Shown piece after piece: positions 1 through 12,480 of a stretch of DNA of 64,000 bases (position 1 is its first letter; every line of letters begins with the position of its first letter). A program made the position numbers and the translations under genes. The stretch comes from Erodium maritimum. Lineage: Eukaryota > Streptophyta > Magnoliopsida > Geraniales > Geraniaceae. The stretch covers positions 21,039,735 to 21,103,734 of the forward strand of contig OY997589.1 of assembly GCA_963921825.1 (NCBI GenBank), written 5' to 3'. The notes below the pieces were generated by a model, which ran no database searches, was not told where the DNA came from, and saw nothing but the letters and a program-made list of their open reading frames with translations.

Positions 1-178
1 AAAATGCATTAAAATAGTAGTGTGGATTCTGTTAAAAAAAACCATAAACCACCAAACCAAAAACAAAATCTAAAAAGTCTGAAAAGGTCAAAGAAACAAT
101 CGAACTGCCTAGGAAAAAAGAAACACCCCAAACTAAGAAGAGGGAGGAAGAGCTTAAGCATGCTGAAAAAAGAGCATC
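1..178. other. Left flank of solo LTR, unassigned
   Basis: A-rich sequence whose plus strand would encode a lysine-rich peptide of low complexity. It ends with GCATC, the left target-site duplication of the solo LTR that follows. Because the LINE on the other side reads toward this piece, it should be the 3' continuation of that LINE or its flank, but I recognise no motif that proves it. Confidence 0.4.
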
Positions 179-924
179 TGTCACGCCCCAAATCCGGTAT
201 TGACTGGACCCGAGACATGACTTAGTGAAATTAAGTAAAAAAAGTTTAAAAGTAATTAAAATATGATAAAAGGAAATAATGTGAACCAACAAAATATTCA
301 ACCCTGGGTCCCAAGCTCAGTCAGATACAATAGTCAGAACAATAATACGTCTCTAAGAAATATAAAGTAAAGATAAGTCCCGGACCCTCTCTAGCCCATG
401 CTCCGCGATGTCCCATAAACCAACTCACAGCTAACACCTGTAGAAAACACGGTAAGGGGTGAGCTTGACGCTCAGTAGGAAAATACACAACACTTGCCCC
501 AATAAAATAGTATCAGTACGTTTTTCAAACTAACTTTTAACAATTCAAAGGAAAAGGCGACAATGAGAACATGTAACCTAAATTAAACAACCTTCACTTT
601 ACTCGACCACAAACTATCCCGAAAATCCCCGTCCAGAACCCCTTCACGACCGACTCGCGGATAACCACAAAGACGACGCTTTAAGTTACACGGAAACCAC
701 ACACATGAACTCATCATCAAACAATCAAAATCAAGTCAATCGCGGTCACACACAACTCGTAACAAGGAAAACACTCGTAGCCACAACACAACAACACTCA
801 TTCAAATCCTAAGTGATCTCAACACAAGCAATCCACATACTTGCACGGTCTCGGGAGCAACCCGCTCGGCCCGGCGTAGCCGCACGCAACTTCCCCAACA
901 CAAAGTTGGGATAGGTGGTCGACC

Positions 925-1165
925 TCATCGCGGAACACAGCGTTTTACCGAGTACTAATCGGAAGGTAGGGAAACCACCTCTTCGTGGGACACAGCGTTT
1001 TACCGACTCAAGGTCGGAAGGTAGGGAAATCACCTTTCTCATGTAACCCAAGCACACACAAGCCTCACACTTTACCAATTGCGCGCCGGAAGGTACGACA
1101 CAGCTGACGGAAGTACATCTCTCACACTTTACCGGCCGCGCACCGGAAGGTACGACACACCTCTC
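925..1165. repeat. Degenerate direct repeats inside LTR
   Basis: A unit containing a TTTACCG-like core followed by CGGAAGGTA recurs at least four times with variable spacers. Units near 935-1035 carry CACAGCGTTTTACCGA, while those near 1070-1160 carry CACACTTTACC. The later Gypsy LTRs also carry minisatellites, so internal repeats are a shared habit of these LTRs. Confidence 0.6.
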
Positions 1166-1882
1166 GGGCACAACTCATACAGGTATCATCAGGACAATCA
1201 CAATCACACTCACAATCAGGATCACATTCTCAACATACTTACACACCCTTACGCACTTACCGACACCACACTCAACGTGTCACCCCACCGGCTTAACCGG
1301 TTTTCATTCCCCCAACACCCACAATTTTACAAATCCAATAAACATGGAATAACCACTCAAGTCACTAATATGCATCACTAGTTCAACTCTACTTGATTTC
1401 ATATTCGTTATTTATTAACCGTTCAAACAACTCAGAGCACACAAGTAGATACACTCAGCAAACAATCCTACAGGCACGACATGGCCCGGTTCTACCAGCA
1501 CGGCAATTCCCAAGACTATAACCGCAAAAGTTCACAGTTTATACGTCTATGCTAGTTAATCACATCCTATTGGCGAGCTAGTTATTTATCCGGTTATTTG
1601 GTTTCCTTAGATGCATCCTAATACAACCGTAAAAGAGTAGGTGTCGAGGTATTTCCCTACCTCTCAGTCTCTATCTGGATCTCCTAGCTGCTGACGTCCG
1701 TGCCTACTCCGGTCTTCTCCACGCTAGGGGTAAAAGCCTGGTTTTAACAAAAAGGGACGATAATCAGTCCCGGTCCAGTCCGTAACAGTCCTCTAATTAA
1801 CAAGTCCTTTAAATTGCCCGATAAGTCCTTGAATTTATCTGATTTTAGTCCAATTGTTTAATTAATTAAATTAATTAACTAC

Positions 1883-2080
1883 CCTGACCCGGATCCGATC
1901 CGAGTCCGAAACCCGGACCCGAATCCGACCCGGTCCAAATCTTAGACCCGGACCTGATCCGAGTCCGACCCAGACCCGGACCCAAACCCAAGTCCGGACC
2001 TGAACCCAGATCCAGTCCAGACCCAAGGCCCAAACTAGGTCTAGGCCCAAGGCCCAAACCCAGTCCAGGTCCGAGCCCGT
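1883..2080. repeat. GACCCGGA-rich low-complexity tract
   Basis: About 200 bp of imperfect repeats of GACCCGGACC/GATCCGA type within the solo LTR. The long open frame on the minus strand here (Gly/Leu/Ser rich) is an artefact of this repeat rather than a gene. Confidence 0.7.
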
Positions 2081-2937
2081 CCGTATCTCGGTTCTGGCCT
2101 AGGCCCGTCTGCGTCTCAGTCCCGGCCGGAGCTGTGAACGGAGAGGGAGGCGACTAGGTTTCCGGCGAGGCTGAAGACAGCGACATGCGAGGTTAGAGGG
2201 GTTCTCGACGGCGGTGGAGGCGTCAGGAGGCTTGGGAGAGGCGATGGGAGGTTGCTGGTGTGAGTTACAGGGCTCTCCGTCCAGATCTGGTGGCGTGAGC
2301 AGCTCGCCGACGTAGGAGCGTCAGATCTGGAGCTCGCGAGCTCCGGCGTGCCTCTCCGGTCAAGCTCGGCCCAAAACAAGCTCGAATGTTCACGTTTCTC
2401 AGGCAAGAGGTGACGGGGGAGGTGAAATAGCTCGGGAAAAGGCCTCACCGGTTACGGGTTCTCTCGTTTCTGGTGCGGCGAGGTTCGGACGAGGACGGCG
2501 GCGCTGCTTGCTTCGATTTGAGGGTGAAGAAGGGAGAGAATGAGAGGGGTTTTGGTGGTTTCTGGTACGGTAGCGTGGAGCTGGTGTTCCGGCTTCATTC
2601 TGGTGTCTCTGTGGATCGATTTGAGACCGGGGAAGGTGTCGCCGGCGAGGTATCGATAGGGAGAGAAGGGAGGGAGAGAGAGAGAGGCGAGTTAGGGTTA
2701 GCAGTGTGGGCTTTGGGCCTGGAAATGGGCCACGCTGGGCGTGGGCGTGGGCTGGACCGGTTGGGCCTGGTCTGGCTCGACCTAATGCCCGGGTCTGGTC
2801 AGGCCCAGGCCTGTTTCCCCCTCTCCTTTTTTTATTTATTTCTTTTTTGAAATCGATCCAAAATTCAACCCGTTCTCTAACCCACGACGTTCCAAACCAA
2901 AATTTAAGATATTAAATTTTCCGGTCTTTACAGCATC

Positions 2938-4760
2938 AGCCAGCGACACCATCCAACAACTAGGAGACGCAGTATGCACACCTGCTTCAAACAATGTAAA
3001 CGCTCCAAACTGAATTCTTTGCAAAATGATAGGAGGCTTAGGCACCTGAACTACCTGGAAGATCCTGGTGTTTTGAGTTATCGATAAGAACCATAAACCC
3101 AAAAGACAACGACATGACCAAGATTTATGAAGTCGACGCACCCCCCAAATAAAAGACCACGAAGAGATGAAGAAAGCAGGAGATGAAAGGAGAGTTGTGG
3201 AAACCTCCCACTACTAGAGAACCAAAGACCAAACTTTATAAACACATCCACAAGTAATGAGAAGGTGAGAGAATTTATCAATGCGTCTGCCACACATAGG
3301 GCCCAACCATAAGCCCGCACGGATCAGGAAACCTCTTGCGACCAAGAAGGATCTAGTAGGAATGTCTTTGAGAGCGACAAGTTAAGCAAAGGATTGGAAC
3401 TTAGGAGGAGCATCATTCTTCCATATTGCAGAAGCCCATCCAACCGAGTTTAACCCATCGACATTAAAAAAAGCATCAAAAGTTGTCGAAGTTGAGAAAC
3501 CATGAGAATCCAAAGACCAATTCAACATGTCTGGGCAAGAAATATCAAGACGAGCGCCTAAGATAAAAAAGCGGAGGCACTCCAAGACAAGGAGCTCTCT
3601 ATCTAAAAGATGACCACAGAAAGTGAAGTGTCAACCCACATTCGCTTTGAAATGAATAACGGGCTGACCTTGTTCAACCATCAATAAGAAAAGACGAAGG
3701 AAGAAAGTGGAAAGAGGAACATGTCTTGGGTTAGCTCTAAGTTGATACCCAGATAAGTAAAGGCAAGGTGGCCTAAGTTGTAGTCTAAGGATGAGGAAAG
3801 AGTAGAGCTGGAGGACGTATCAATTCCAATAGTTAAAAGAATCGACTTGTCAAAGTTGGTACGTAACCCTGATATAAACCCAAAACAAAGAAGCAACAAA
3901 CAAATGTGATAGTTGTAAAGGATCTACCCCACAAAATAACAGTGTCATCCACAAACTAAATGTGGGAGCTGACAACCCGAACTCCATTGTATAAGCTCAA
4001 TATAATACCTTGTTTAAAGAACTAATGAAGGCCCTCGACACCTATGACAAAAAAAGGGAGAAATAGGGCACCCTTGACCAACGCCTCGAAGACTAAGAAA
4101 ACTGGCTAGTCGGGAATCCATTGATAAGAAAAAAGATTAGCCTTGAAGACAAGAAAAATTCCACATAATTCAACGAGGTCCAAACCTATAGCAATCATCG
4201 CCCACTTAAGATACACCCAATCGATTTTGTCAAATGCTTTCTCGAAATCAAGTTTGACCAAGGTCGCACACCTATTCTTACGACGAATGTCGTCCAGGAC
4301 TTCATTAGCCATCATCTTGTTATCAACCAGCTGGCGACCTTCAATGCAAGCTGATTGAGTATCATTGATAAGACCACCAATGACCGAGCGAAGGCAGAGG
4401 GAGAGAGTTTTGGTAATAAACTTATAAGTGGCAATGGTAAGGCTAGTAAACCGAAACTATGAGAACTCCCTAGGACAAACAACCTTAGAAATGAGGACAA
4501 TAAAACTCGAACTCAGACCTTTGCCGAGCAAACCAATGATGAAAAAGTAGTGGACAAAGCTCATGAAATTATCCTGGATAATGTGCTAAGCGATTTTGAA
4601 AAAAAGGAGGTTGAACCCGTTCGGATCGAGGCTTTATCTCCGTCGCAAGATAGTTTGAGATGCACAACAAGGTATCGATTATATGACTCAAATCATGATC
4701 TAAGGCTCATTCTTGTTTATGGATAGGACTATTCTACACCAAGTTATCGAGCGGAGCTCC
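2938..4760 (-). pseudogene. LINE (L1-type) ORF2 remnant
   Basis: Minus-strand fragments in several frames read, from right to left, as plant L1 reverse transcriptase and the region after it. Near 4106-4315 the RT core shows KLDFEKAFDKIDW preceded by NEVLDDIRRK. Near 3681-3899 a thumb-like stretch reads FISGLRTNFDKS and FTYLGINL. Near 3382-3585 a zf-RVT-like stretch contains NWSLDSHG and IWKNDAPPKFQ. The C-terminal part near 2940-3080 contains NTRIFQ. No endonuclease was recognised upstream, and frames are broken by stops and indels throughout. It is a dead, 5'-truncated LINE; a younger Gypsy LTR landed in its 3' part at 2938. Confidence 0.85.
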
Positions 4761-5960
4761 TCATATTTTTTTTCCACTTCACCACCAACTTAACCACGAT
4801 CCACTCTATGGTGGTCTTAGTCGGCGAGAGTGTGACGTTGGCATGGGCAGTAACAAGGAGGCTTGGTCCTCAAACTAGTGTTATGTGGAGGAAGTCGGTG
4901 TAGGGGGGCTTCTGATATGGATTTTGTTATCACCCAATGTCTACATCGATTGATTGTGTCCTATCCAAAGTTCGATATCATTTTAACGCCTCTCGATACA
5001 GTAAAGAAGAAGATGATTGCACCACAAGAGTTCAGATCCATAGAGGGGCAACATCGATTAAGGTCCGGTTCTAAAGAGATCGCGAGCTTGGCATGCGACC
5101 TCCTTTTTGTTGCGGTGGTGAAACCAAGACTCTATTTCTCGGTGAAAATAGAATTCTTTGAGGTTGTTTGGGTTTTAATATAAGTTCGCGTCTCCAAGCT
5201 CCTTAACGAAGATTGGAATTTTCAGGTATGTTTCTATATTGAACACTCCTTGGGAGTTCGTCAGGAGATTGATATCATCACGGTCAAGTTTGTTATGACA
5301 ATGGTGCAATGAACTAGGGGCGGGAAGCTCACCCGCCTACCCAAATGAAGACCTCGGGGGTAGGTGGCTAGGTTGATATTCCCAATCACCAAATCCAGGG
5401 TAGTGTCTGCACTACTAGGTATCATTTCGTCTCTTGTCACGTCGGGCATTTTTCATCAGGCTCTCACATCTATTCGAGGGAAGATATCAGAGGTTGTTAA
5501 TCAAGACGGGAGACAAGTTCATCTGTGCCGAACTGGGTCGACATGGACGAGTCAGTCAAGCCTTCTACCTGATTATCCATCGAATGCTCCCAGAATAGGA
5601 ATGACAACGAGACGGGTTAGGGGCGGGGATCATGATCCCTGACCCCACCCTGCTGCTATCCCGGTCCCCGGATCCTCCCCATCCCCGTCGAGGAACCCCC
5701 TTCATGTTTTGAAAGTAAAATGACAGTCATTAATGATATTCTCTCAAAGCGATATTAAACTGACGTTTGCTTGTATCATCCCTACCGTAGCTTTGCAATT
5801 GCTTCGAACCCATACATTTCTCCGGTTAGTAGTTCAAATCCAACCCAACGCCTCTCCAACTGATACAGCTTCCATATACACTGGTGCCATCACCCCATCC
5901 AGGGGTTCCATTACAGAGACCTTGAATTCATCGGAAATTGGATTAAAAAAATCTCGATAA
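4761..5960. other. Unassigned intergenic DNA with GC-rich palindromic stretch
   Basis: No gene is supported. Small open frames here have no recognisable motif. Around 5605-5700 lies a G/C-run block with a short palindrome (GGGGATCATGATCCCT) and many CCCC tracts, resembling the ends of non-autonomous hAT-type elements. No target-site duplication could be placed, so it is not called as an element. Confidence 0.4.
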
Positions 5961-6490
5961 CACATCATGACAACTCAAGAAATAATAAACCCAGTTCCAA
6001 TAAATCTTAATTTCAAACACATATTTACACGCCCTTGTTTCAACAACTTTCTCCAAACACGTATATAACAATGCCACACAAAATAGGGAACAAGAAAAAT
6101 AAAATTTCCACTACCTATCTCTTACAAAAGGTATAGAAAGAATTAGCACTAATCTGAAGCAGCCCAGAGAAACACACCAGGAGCCACCTTATGGATTCAA
6201 CATGTCCAGTGAATGATTTAGCTGCAATTCTCATCTCACCCTGCAAATCATGTATCTAAACGCCATAGAATTTTAACATATGAAGGAAAGAAACAGCAGG
6301 GTCGCACTCGTGCAATAAATAGAGTAAAAGCCACTGGTCTCGAACAGATACTCCGTGTCACCGGATGAAGCTCGCCCCTGTTTATGTTCATTTATGAAAC
6401 ACAAAAGAACAAACTTGTGGCACGCTTTAGCCAAGAAGGTTGTCATGTCATATCTTGGGCTTGTTTTGACATTTCAGGTTCTCGTGATGT
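5961..6490 (-). other. 3' flank and probable 3' UTR of the SCAI-like gene
   Basis: A/T-rich DNA downstream of the stop codon of the minus-strand gene. I could not place a convincing poly(A) signal, so the end of the transcript is not determined. No other gene is seen. Confidence 0.4.
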
Positions 6491-9400
6491 CTAGTTAAAG
6501 CGAAAATAGTCACTGATTCTGAGATGATCCGCGAGCCGGTGGACAGCAGATTGAACAGCTTCAGACTTTGGAGAGAAAGCCTCGGGAAGATGGGGTAGGC
6601 AGAGGGGAAGGTATTGGTCTTTATCTTCACTAGGGCAGAAAGCAGAGAGCACAGATCTGCAGAATATAAATCTGGAAGGAAAACAGATTAAATAAGCAAA
6701 CAATAGAAGAACTAGGAAACTATTTATCCAAAAACCAAAGCTTGCTTGTTCAACCTGTCAAGCACTTGAATTCAGGTCTTGGGATTGGGACCTAACAGCA
6801 GTACCTCACCCTCTATTTATTCTTCCCAACTTTTGTTGGGCTTCTCTCTATTCAGCCTTTGTCGGGCCTTTTTTTAGGCAGGGAACCCCAAAAAAATTAG
6901 AGCCCTCTTCTACATAAGGAAGCTCATGCTAGATACATCAATTTTAAATTGTCCTTTGAGAATCAAAATATGTTTGGTGTTCCCTTACTTATGTATAAGT
7001 AAGGTCTAGAGGTCAGATGTTTTGATACACCTGGTTTGGTCGATCAAAAAAAATATTCATCCAAAAAGACTTGACGGGGGAAGATATATACCTAAGAATA
7101 AGCCGTCGTATAAATGGATCAGATAATACTTGTGCCCAAACTAGATCCAGGCTAGTTGACGTGCAGAGTATCACTTCCCACTCGGAGAATGCAGTGGATA
7201 GTATGTTTTCAGCTTTTTCGCAAACATCCTAACAAGAGAACCGCATGAGTTTGAAATCATGCTAAAATAATATAGCTTGAGTGAGTACCAAAAAAAGCTT
7301 TGCTGTCGAACTCACCGACTCAATATCGGAAAAGGGGAGGCCGGCCATTGAGATAAATGCTTGTAGAGGAGCAGTCAAGAAAAATGTGAACTGACTTCCG
7401 TTATGTGTTATATCAACACCAGATGGGTTCTTGGATGCTGGACTCAAAGGTGAAAGAAGTAGAGCAGCTGTCTCGCCCCTCTCTGCACCATGTAGAACCT
7501 GAAAATTCATCCTTCTGTGTAAGGAGCTTGAAAAAGGGTTCAGGAGTAACAAATTGACATGGCAGAAGAGAATTTTATAATCTTAAACACAATGGAATAA
7601 AGATCCAAAGAACTAATATGTAGGAATGAACTTTACTTTTTAAGAGTTATAACTATCCAACAATTTTCCAAGTCCTGAAAAGGTTCAACTGGTTCAAATC
7701 AGTTATTAACTAATGTCATGGTCAGATGGTCAATCAATAACACTTTGGTACCAGGCCTTTGCACAGCAAGTAAAAGTGCAAAACACGAATCCACAATGGC
7801 TGAAAATCTAACATTTTCTTTTTTGTTGAAACACTACATCCCAAATGTTGAAAACATAATCAGTGTTCAGACCATGTTGATGTCATAATGAAAAGCCTCC
7901 CGGGGTCCGTAAATTTCCCAAAGAAAGGTAAGTGTCCAGATACCATTATTGCATGGCTTCAGTTCGGAAATAAAGAGCAAATGTAGTCCTCCAGACACAT
8001 TGTTCATTCAGTGAAAGACTAAAAAAGGCATATTCTTTGATAGTTCTATAAACAGCACATGACAAAACTAAATTCAATCAAGCATCCCCATATAGAACTT
8101 CTACCACAAGGTAAATTACCATTTGCATCCTACAAACACCTAAATATTGCCTTTGCATATGTCAAACATCACAGCAGACTGTATATGAGCACTAGGTATT
8201 TTCCAACTCAGTACACTCATAAATATAAATTTTTGTTTCAAATAACACCCACATAAATATATAAGCAATAAAACGAGGTATTTAGCAAAATCTCATCTAG
8301 AAAACATATGCCACGGTAAATGAACTAGCCTCACAAGTCATATATACAAGTTATAACAAACCTGCCTTGAATGCGTGGCTGTTATCACTGTCAATAACCA
8401 AGAAGAGAGGTCTTCGGGTAAAAGGAATTAAATCACCAGGGTAAAGATTATTTGAGCCTGAGGGTCCAAAGGAGTAAATAGGGTAAATACAACTTGAACT
8501 CATAAGGCTTTCTATTCAATAAACGATAATGATAAACAGCACAAAAACTTATGCATTAATAGTTCAAAACAGAATACCTGTATTTCCTTTGGAACCAAAC
8601 CATAGATAATTTTCATAGAAGTTATTTAGTCCCCCATTCTCATTCAAATAAGTATTAGGCATAGAGCCATTTTCCCCATGGGAATTCTGAGACATAACTT
8701 TGCTTTTTGAAGATTTTCCAGATCCGCCAGAGCTTCCTGACAAAGATAAATTACTATGACACGCCTTCCCTGTACAATTGGTAAAATACAATCAGGTCAA
8801 GAAGCTGATGGGGCAAAACAGAGACTACATCGACAGCGAGTTCACAAAATTTACCAGATGCTGACAAGTATACCAGCATTACACTATCTGGAGGGAGCTC
8901 CTCACATATTGTAGCAAGAACCTGCCCATACCATGTCTACGTCAGACCTCAACATGTCTATACTAAAATAGAAATAAATATACTTCCACTTGCTTATATT
9001 TTCATGCTTTAAATTCCTTATTACGCACAGATTCACCTTCTTCCCTTATACTGCAAGTATGCAGGCACTTAGTTAATGTCATGTACCTTTCACAGTGACA
9101 TCGTAACAATAACACACCAACATTAGAAGCATATAGAAAAACAATGTCATGCCAAGTATTAGGTACAGAAGCATAGAAGCAGTTCTCATTTAATGTTCGT
9201 ATAAGGTGGAAACACACAATTTCCATTCACAAGAAATCAGAGGAGGCAGTAAATATAAGCAAATAGGCAAACTCAAACACTTCATTTTCCCACTGCAACA
9301 TTGACGCAGCAATGAAAAGAAGCCCGCATATATATTTCTTCTGCCAATTGAAAGGGTAAATATTATTTTTTAAAGATATATAGTTTATCATGGAAGTAGT

Positions 9401-12188
9401 TTTCCTAGAAATAATAGGAGTCTATTTGAAGAGTTTCTACTTCGATGCACAGAGCCGCATGACTTTTGTGGCATAAGTAGGAAGTTAACTTATACAAACA
9501 AGGGAGCAAAAACTGCAACAATAGAATAAATACAATGGCTTTGAAACTCACTGCTATTAACTGTGTCACGGATGGACGATAAAGAACAGCTTTCCTTGGA
9601 TTTGAAGGTAGCGTTGGATCAGTCATATCCGCAGACAAGTTCATATCAATTATTCCAGAAGCCGCAGAGTGATCAATGAAAGTGCCATTCTCACTTGACT
9701 CAACTGGACGCTTTTGGTAGAAAGAACCACTTGGCTCCCATTCAAGGCATTGCATCATTCGGAAACTGTCTAAAGAAAATTCTGCGAATTTCACCTGCAA
9801 ATTATAATATATGGAGAGGTCAAAGAGATCCCCGACTTTTGTAAAATGACATGTCAGCTTATTAGATATATTTCAGCTTAATCATCTGTGAAAAAATGTA
9901 CAATAATTCACCTCGTTTCGGTGGTAACTTGTCAGCAGTGCATCTCGAAATTTTAGAACTTTTTTAGCATGAAAACGAGCCACGTATGGAAGAGAAACTG
10001 AATTGGATTCAAACATAACACAATAACGCAATGGTCGGGCATTCATGAAGGCGGTATCAACTTTCATAAAGCGGACAATTTCTTGCACTACTTGCTTCCA
10101 TTCTTTGAAGTTTGCTTCCTGGAAAGATGCAATTCAAAGCTCATTTAATAACTGCCTTACCGAGAGTTCAGTTCAGATATTTTCTTTCAAGATGCTTACT
10201 AAACTATCAATTGTTGTCACAATGAAAATCATATGCACCCAACTCTGTCAATGAGATAGTGGGGGAAGTAAAGAACAAACAACAAACAGCAGGATCCAGT
10301 TAACCAACTCTAAAAAAAAGGTGACGAAGACTTCCAACTACAGTATCGATAATCATGCAAATTTCATTTAGAGGTCTCAGTTGATAATAAATGCATTAAC
10401 TGACAACTCTACGTCTCTACATGTGTCAACAAAAACATTTCCTTTGGTAAAACGTCAGTATCCATCCCACATAAGCCCAAAGCATATTTAATAATGGATA
10501 ACCTTATGCATATCATGATAAGTACAAAGGTATTTGTTTCACATAAAACCCAACTACTATTTAAATTGTGGCATCCTTAGCCTTTACCCATATTCATTAT
10601 TCAGCCACCAGAACATGTTATAATATGAAAATAAATTTCCATGCTAAACCCATGGGGTGATTGGGGGAATAATGTAGCACCCAACAGTTGATCCATTAAA
10701 ATTACAAGCAGGCTTACCAACTATCAAAAACTCTGTAACACATTTTAAGATGGTTAAAGAATGATTGTTGCTTTTGTAGGCTACACAGTATACACACGCA
10801 TTAACAACTCTAACTAATCAGTAACCACTCCAACTTCATAACTATTTTGAACCATGATGTTACCTCTACTTTTACTCCCTATGACTACCAAATTTCTTTC
10901 TTTACACTACCAGACTACCTCTATGCTTATAGGACTCTATCTCGGAGCTAACTTGGTAACACCCTCTAAGAGAGAATTTTGTCCTGGATTTTGATCCTTC
11001 TCTTTCTTCCACTTCCCAACTAGGAATGTTTCAGATATTAGCAAGAAATTCAAACCAAACAAATGTAAGTGATTAGATACATTTACTGAGGAAGATTAAC
11101 TGCCCAGCATTGAGCCTTTCACAAACCTCTGCCTGAATATGTTATAATCTCTCCCCAATTAAATTTAACAACCCATATTATCAGCAGAAACCATGACATG
11201 GATATCTTCATAATTGCAAAAGGTCTTGGAAACATCACAAATTCAATGCAATCTTAATTAGTTTGGCCAACCATACATTATTTAAACCTAGAAGTCATGC
11301 CCAAGGGAACCACTTTTCCCATATCTATCAAACATATATGATATACAAGTATGCAATACAAAAGGAAAGATCAGTGACCGGTCGAGAAACCAACAGAAAA
11401 TAGGAATGTGTTCAGTGTTCTCAAAGTACACTCAGAACTCAAGTCAAGAGAGCCCCCACTCAGTCGTTAAATACATGAATTTAATTCAAACTTCATTTCT
11501 TCAGAAACTAAAATGAAGGGAGAGAGAAATATATTGGAAGCCTCTAGTGATATTTCTAGGCTGCCAAACAGAGTCCGTGCCTAGTGCGACTTTGACGAAG
11601 AATTCAGCATAGCAATATAAAATAGAGCTCGAATTCACCAATTCAAGCATAAAAATATACAGCGCAGAACAAAATACCAGAGACAAAAATTACCGGAAAA
11701 CTGGACTTGCTTTCGTCGACCACCGCCTGAAACCGGTCCAGAAGAGCCTTCACCATGTCTGTCCGGTTCAAAATCAAGGAAACCAGCAAAAATCTCGCAT
11801 AGAACCTCAGTTCCTTGAACCTCACCCCGAGATCTCTGACTTTGGATCCTTCAAAATACCTCCTACTCAGAATGGCCTCGTAGAAAACGTAGGCCTCGAC
11901 CAAAAACCTAGCTTCGCTGGTCCTCATGTACTGACCAAAATAGAGCTGGCCGATCCGGCTGGCGATCTCGCCGATTTCCCATCGGTTCAGGCCGCTCTCG
12001 ACTAGCTTGGCCCGGTTCTCCTGCTGGTACTTCCACAGCCGCATGTACGCCTTGAACACCTTATGGAAGTATTGCTGGCTCGGAGCCCGTCCGTACGCCG
12101 GCAAGTCCCTCACCCTCGCGAACTTCCGGTCCGCTCCCTCTATCAGCGCCCGGAAGGTTCGAGAGACACCTCCGTTCGCCGAGGACAT
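6491..12188 (-). CDS. SCAI: SCAI homologue (DUF3550/UPF0682), nine exons
   Basis: Predicted exons, in transcript order: 12188-11694, 10118-9912, 9794-9552, 8921-8855, 8769-8578, 8457-8366, 7498-7316, 7228-7092, 6671-6491. They join in phase to 1797 bp, 598 aa plus a TAG stop. The ATG at 12188 is chosen because it starts MSSANGGVSRTFRAL, as expected for plant family members; an upstream in-frame GTG at 12197 is not used. Family hallmarks include FGQYMRTSEARF and ELRFYARFLLVS in exon 1, RPLRYCVMF in exon 2 and HGAERGETAALLLSP in exon 7. Exon 5 encodes a Ser/Gly/Lys-rich linker. In animals SCAI is a nuclear transcription cofactor; the plant role is not established by sequence. All introns look GT-AG except intron 6, which appears GC-AG. 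Length fits the family (about 600 aa). The frame is intact, so the gene is probably functional. Splice sites were placed by eye. Confidence 0.88.
7499..8365 (-). other. Intron 6 with predicted GC-AG splice sites
   Basis: Exon 6 ends TTCAAG (Phe-Lys) at 8366, followed by GCAGGTTTG. Exon 7 starts GTTCTACATGGTGC after TTTTCAG. Using the GC donor keeps the frame (AFK then VLHGAERG), as the family requires. The GT four bases downstream would add GCAG and shift the frame. AAG/GCAGGT fits the strong exon-side match usual for GC donors. Confidence 0.7.
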
Positions 12189-12480
12189 ACCGTACACACA
12201 AAAGAGTAGCTCGTCTCCGGTTAGTTTCTCCGGCGTCGGTTCTGGTTTTGCTGGTGGCGAGCTGCGACGGTCATCGGAAAATGTGAAACGGACTGAGAGA
12301 AGAGAGTTGGACTTTCCTTTTATTTTTGTAGTGAGCTGTGATATTATGGTTCCATCTGATCACAGCGATATTCGGTTGCTTTTTGGGGGGGATTTATTAC
12401 TTTTCTATTTATTTATTTCTTCAGTTCGCTGAATATACAGTGATACTCTGATAGTATTGTGGCGGCTGTGACGGGAAAAA
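12189..12480 (-). promoter_or_regulatory. 5' UTR and proximal upstream region of the SCAI-like gene
   Basis: Sequence immediately upstream of the start codon on the minus strand. It becomes T-rich on the plus strand beyond about 12360. No clear TATA box was identified. An open frame on the plus strand across 12007-12432 overlaps exon 1 in antisense and is not a gene. Confidence 0.4.

Larger units (their letters stand above)
179..2932 (-). mobile_element. Solo LTR, Ty3/Gypsy type, 2754 bp, TSD GCATC
   Basis: The unit begins TGTCACGCCCCAAATCCGG and ends CCGGTCTTTACA. It is flanked by a perfect 5-bp duplication, GCATC at 174-178 and 2933-2937. The TGTCAC...TTACA ends match in form the Del/Tekay LTRs elsewhere in the window, where this edge is the 3' end of the LTR in the element's own direction, so the strand is given as minus. 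No PBS, PPT or coding region lies next to it, so it is a solo LTR left by recombination between two LTRs. Internal short direct repeats lie near 930-1160. It sits inside a minus-strand LINE. The family is related to, but not the same as, the LTRs at 16844 and 54918: it shares CTCCTAGCTGCTGACGTCC with the latter. Confidence 0.9.

Noticed and set aside
22-225. Lysine-rich short open frame on the plus strand
   Set aside because: Low complexity and it crosses the LTR boundary at 179.
1875-2057. Gly/Leu/Ser repeat peptide on the minus strand
   Set aside because: Direct product of the GACCCGGA repeat in the LTR.
5300-5710. Possible hAT-type element from GGGGCGGG words
   Set aside because: Only one GC-rich end is visible and no 8-bp TSD could be placed.
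12007-12432. 141-codon open frame on the plus strand
   Set aside because: Antisense to exon 1 and the 5' region of the SCAI-like gene, where the minus-strand reading matches a known family.
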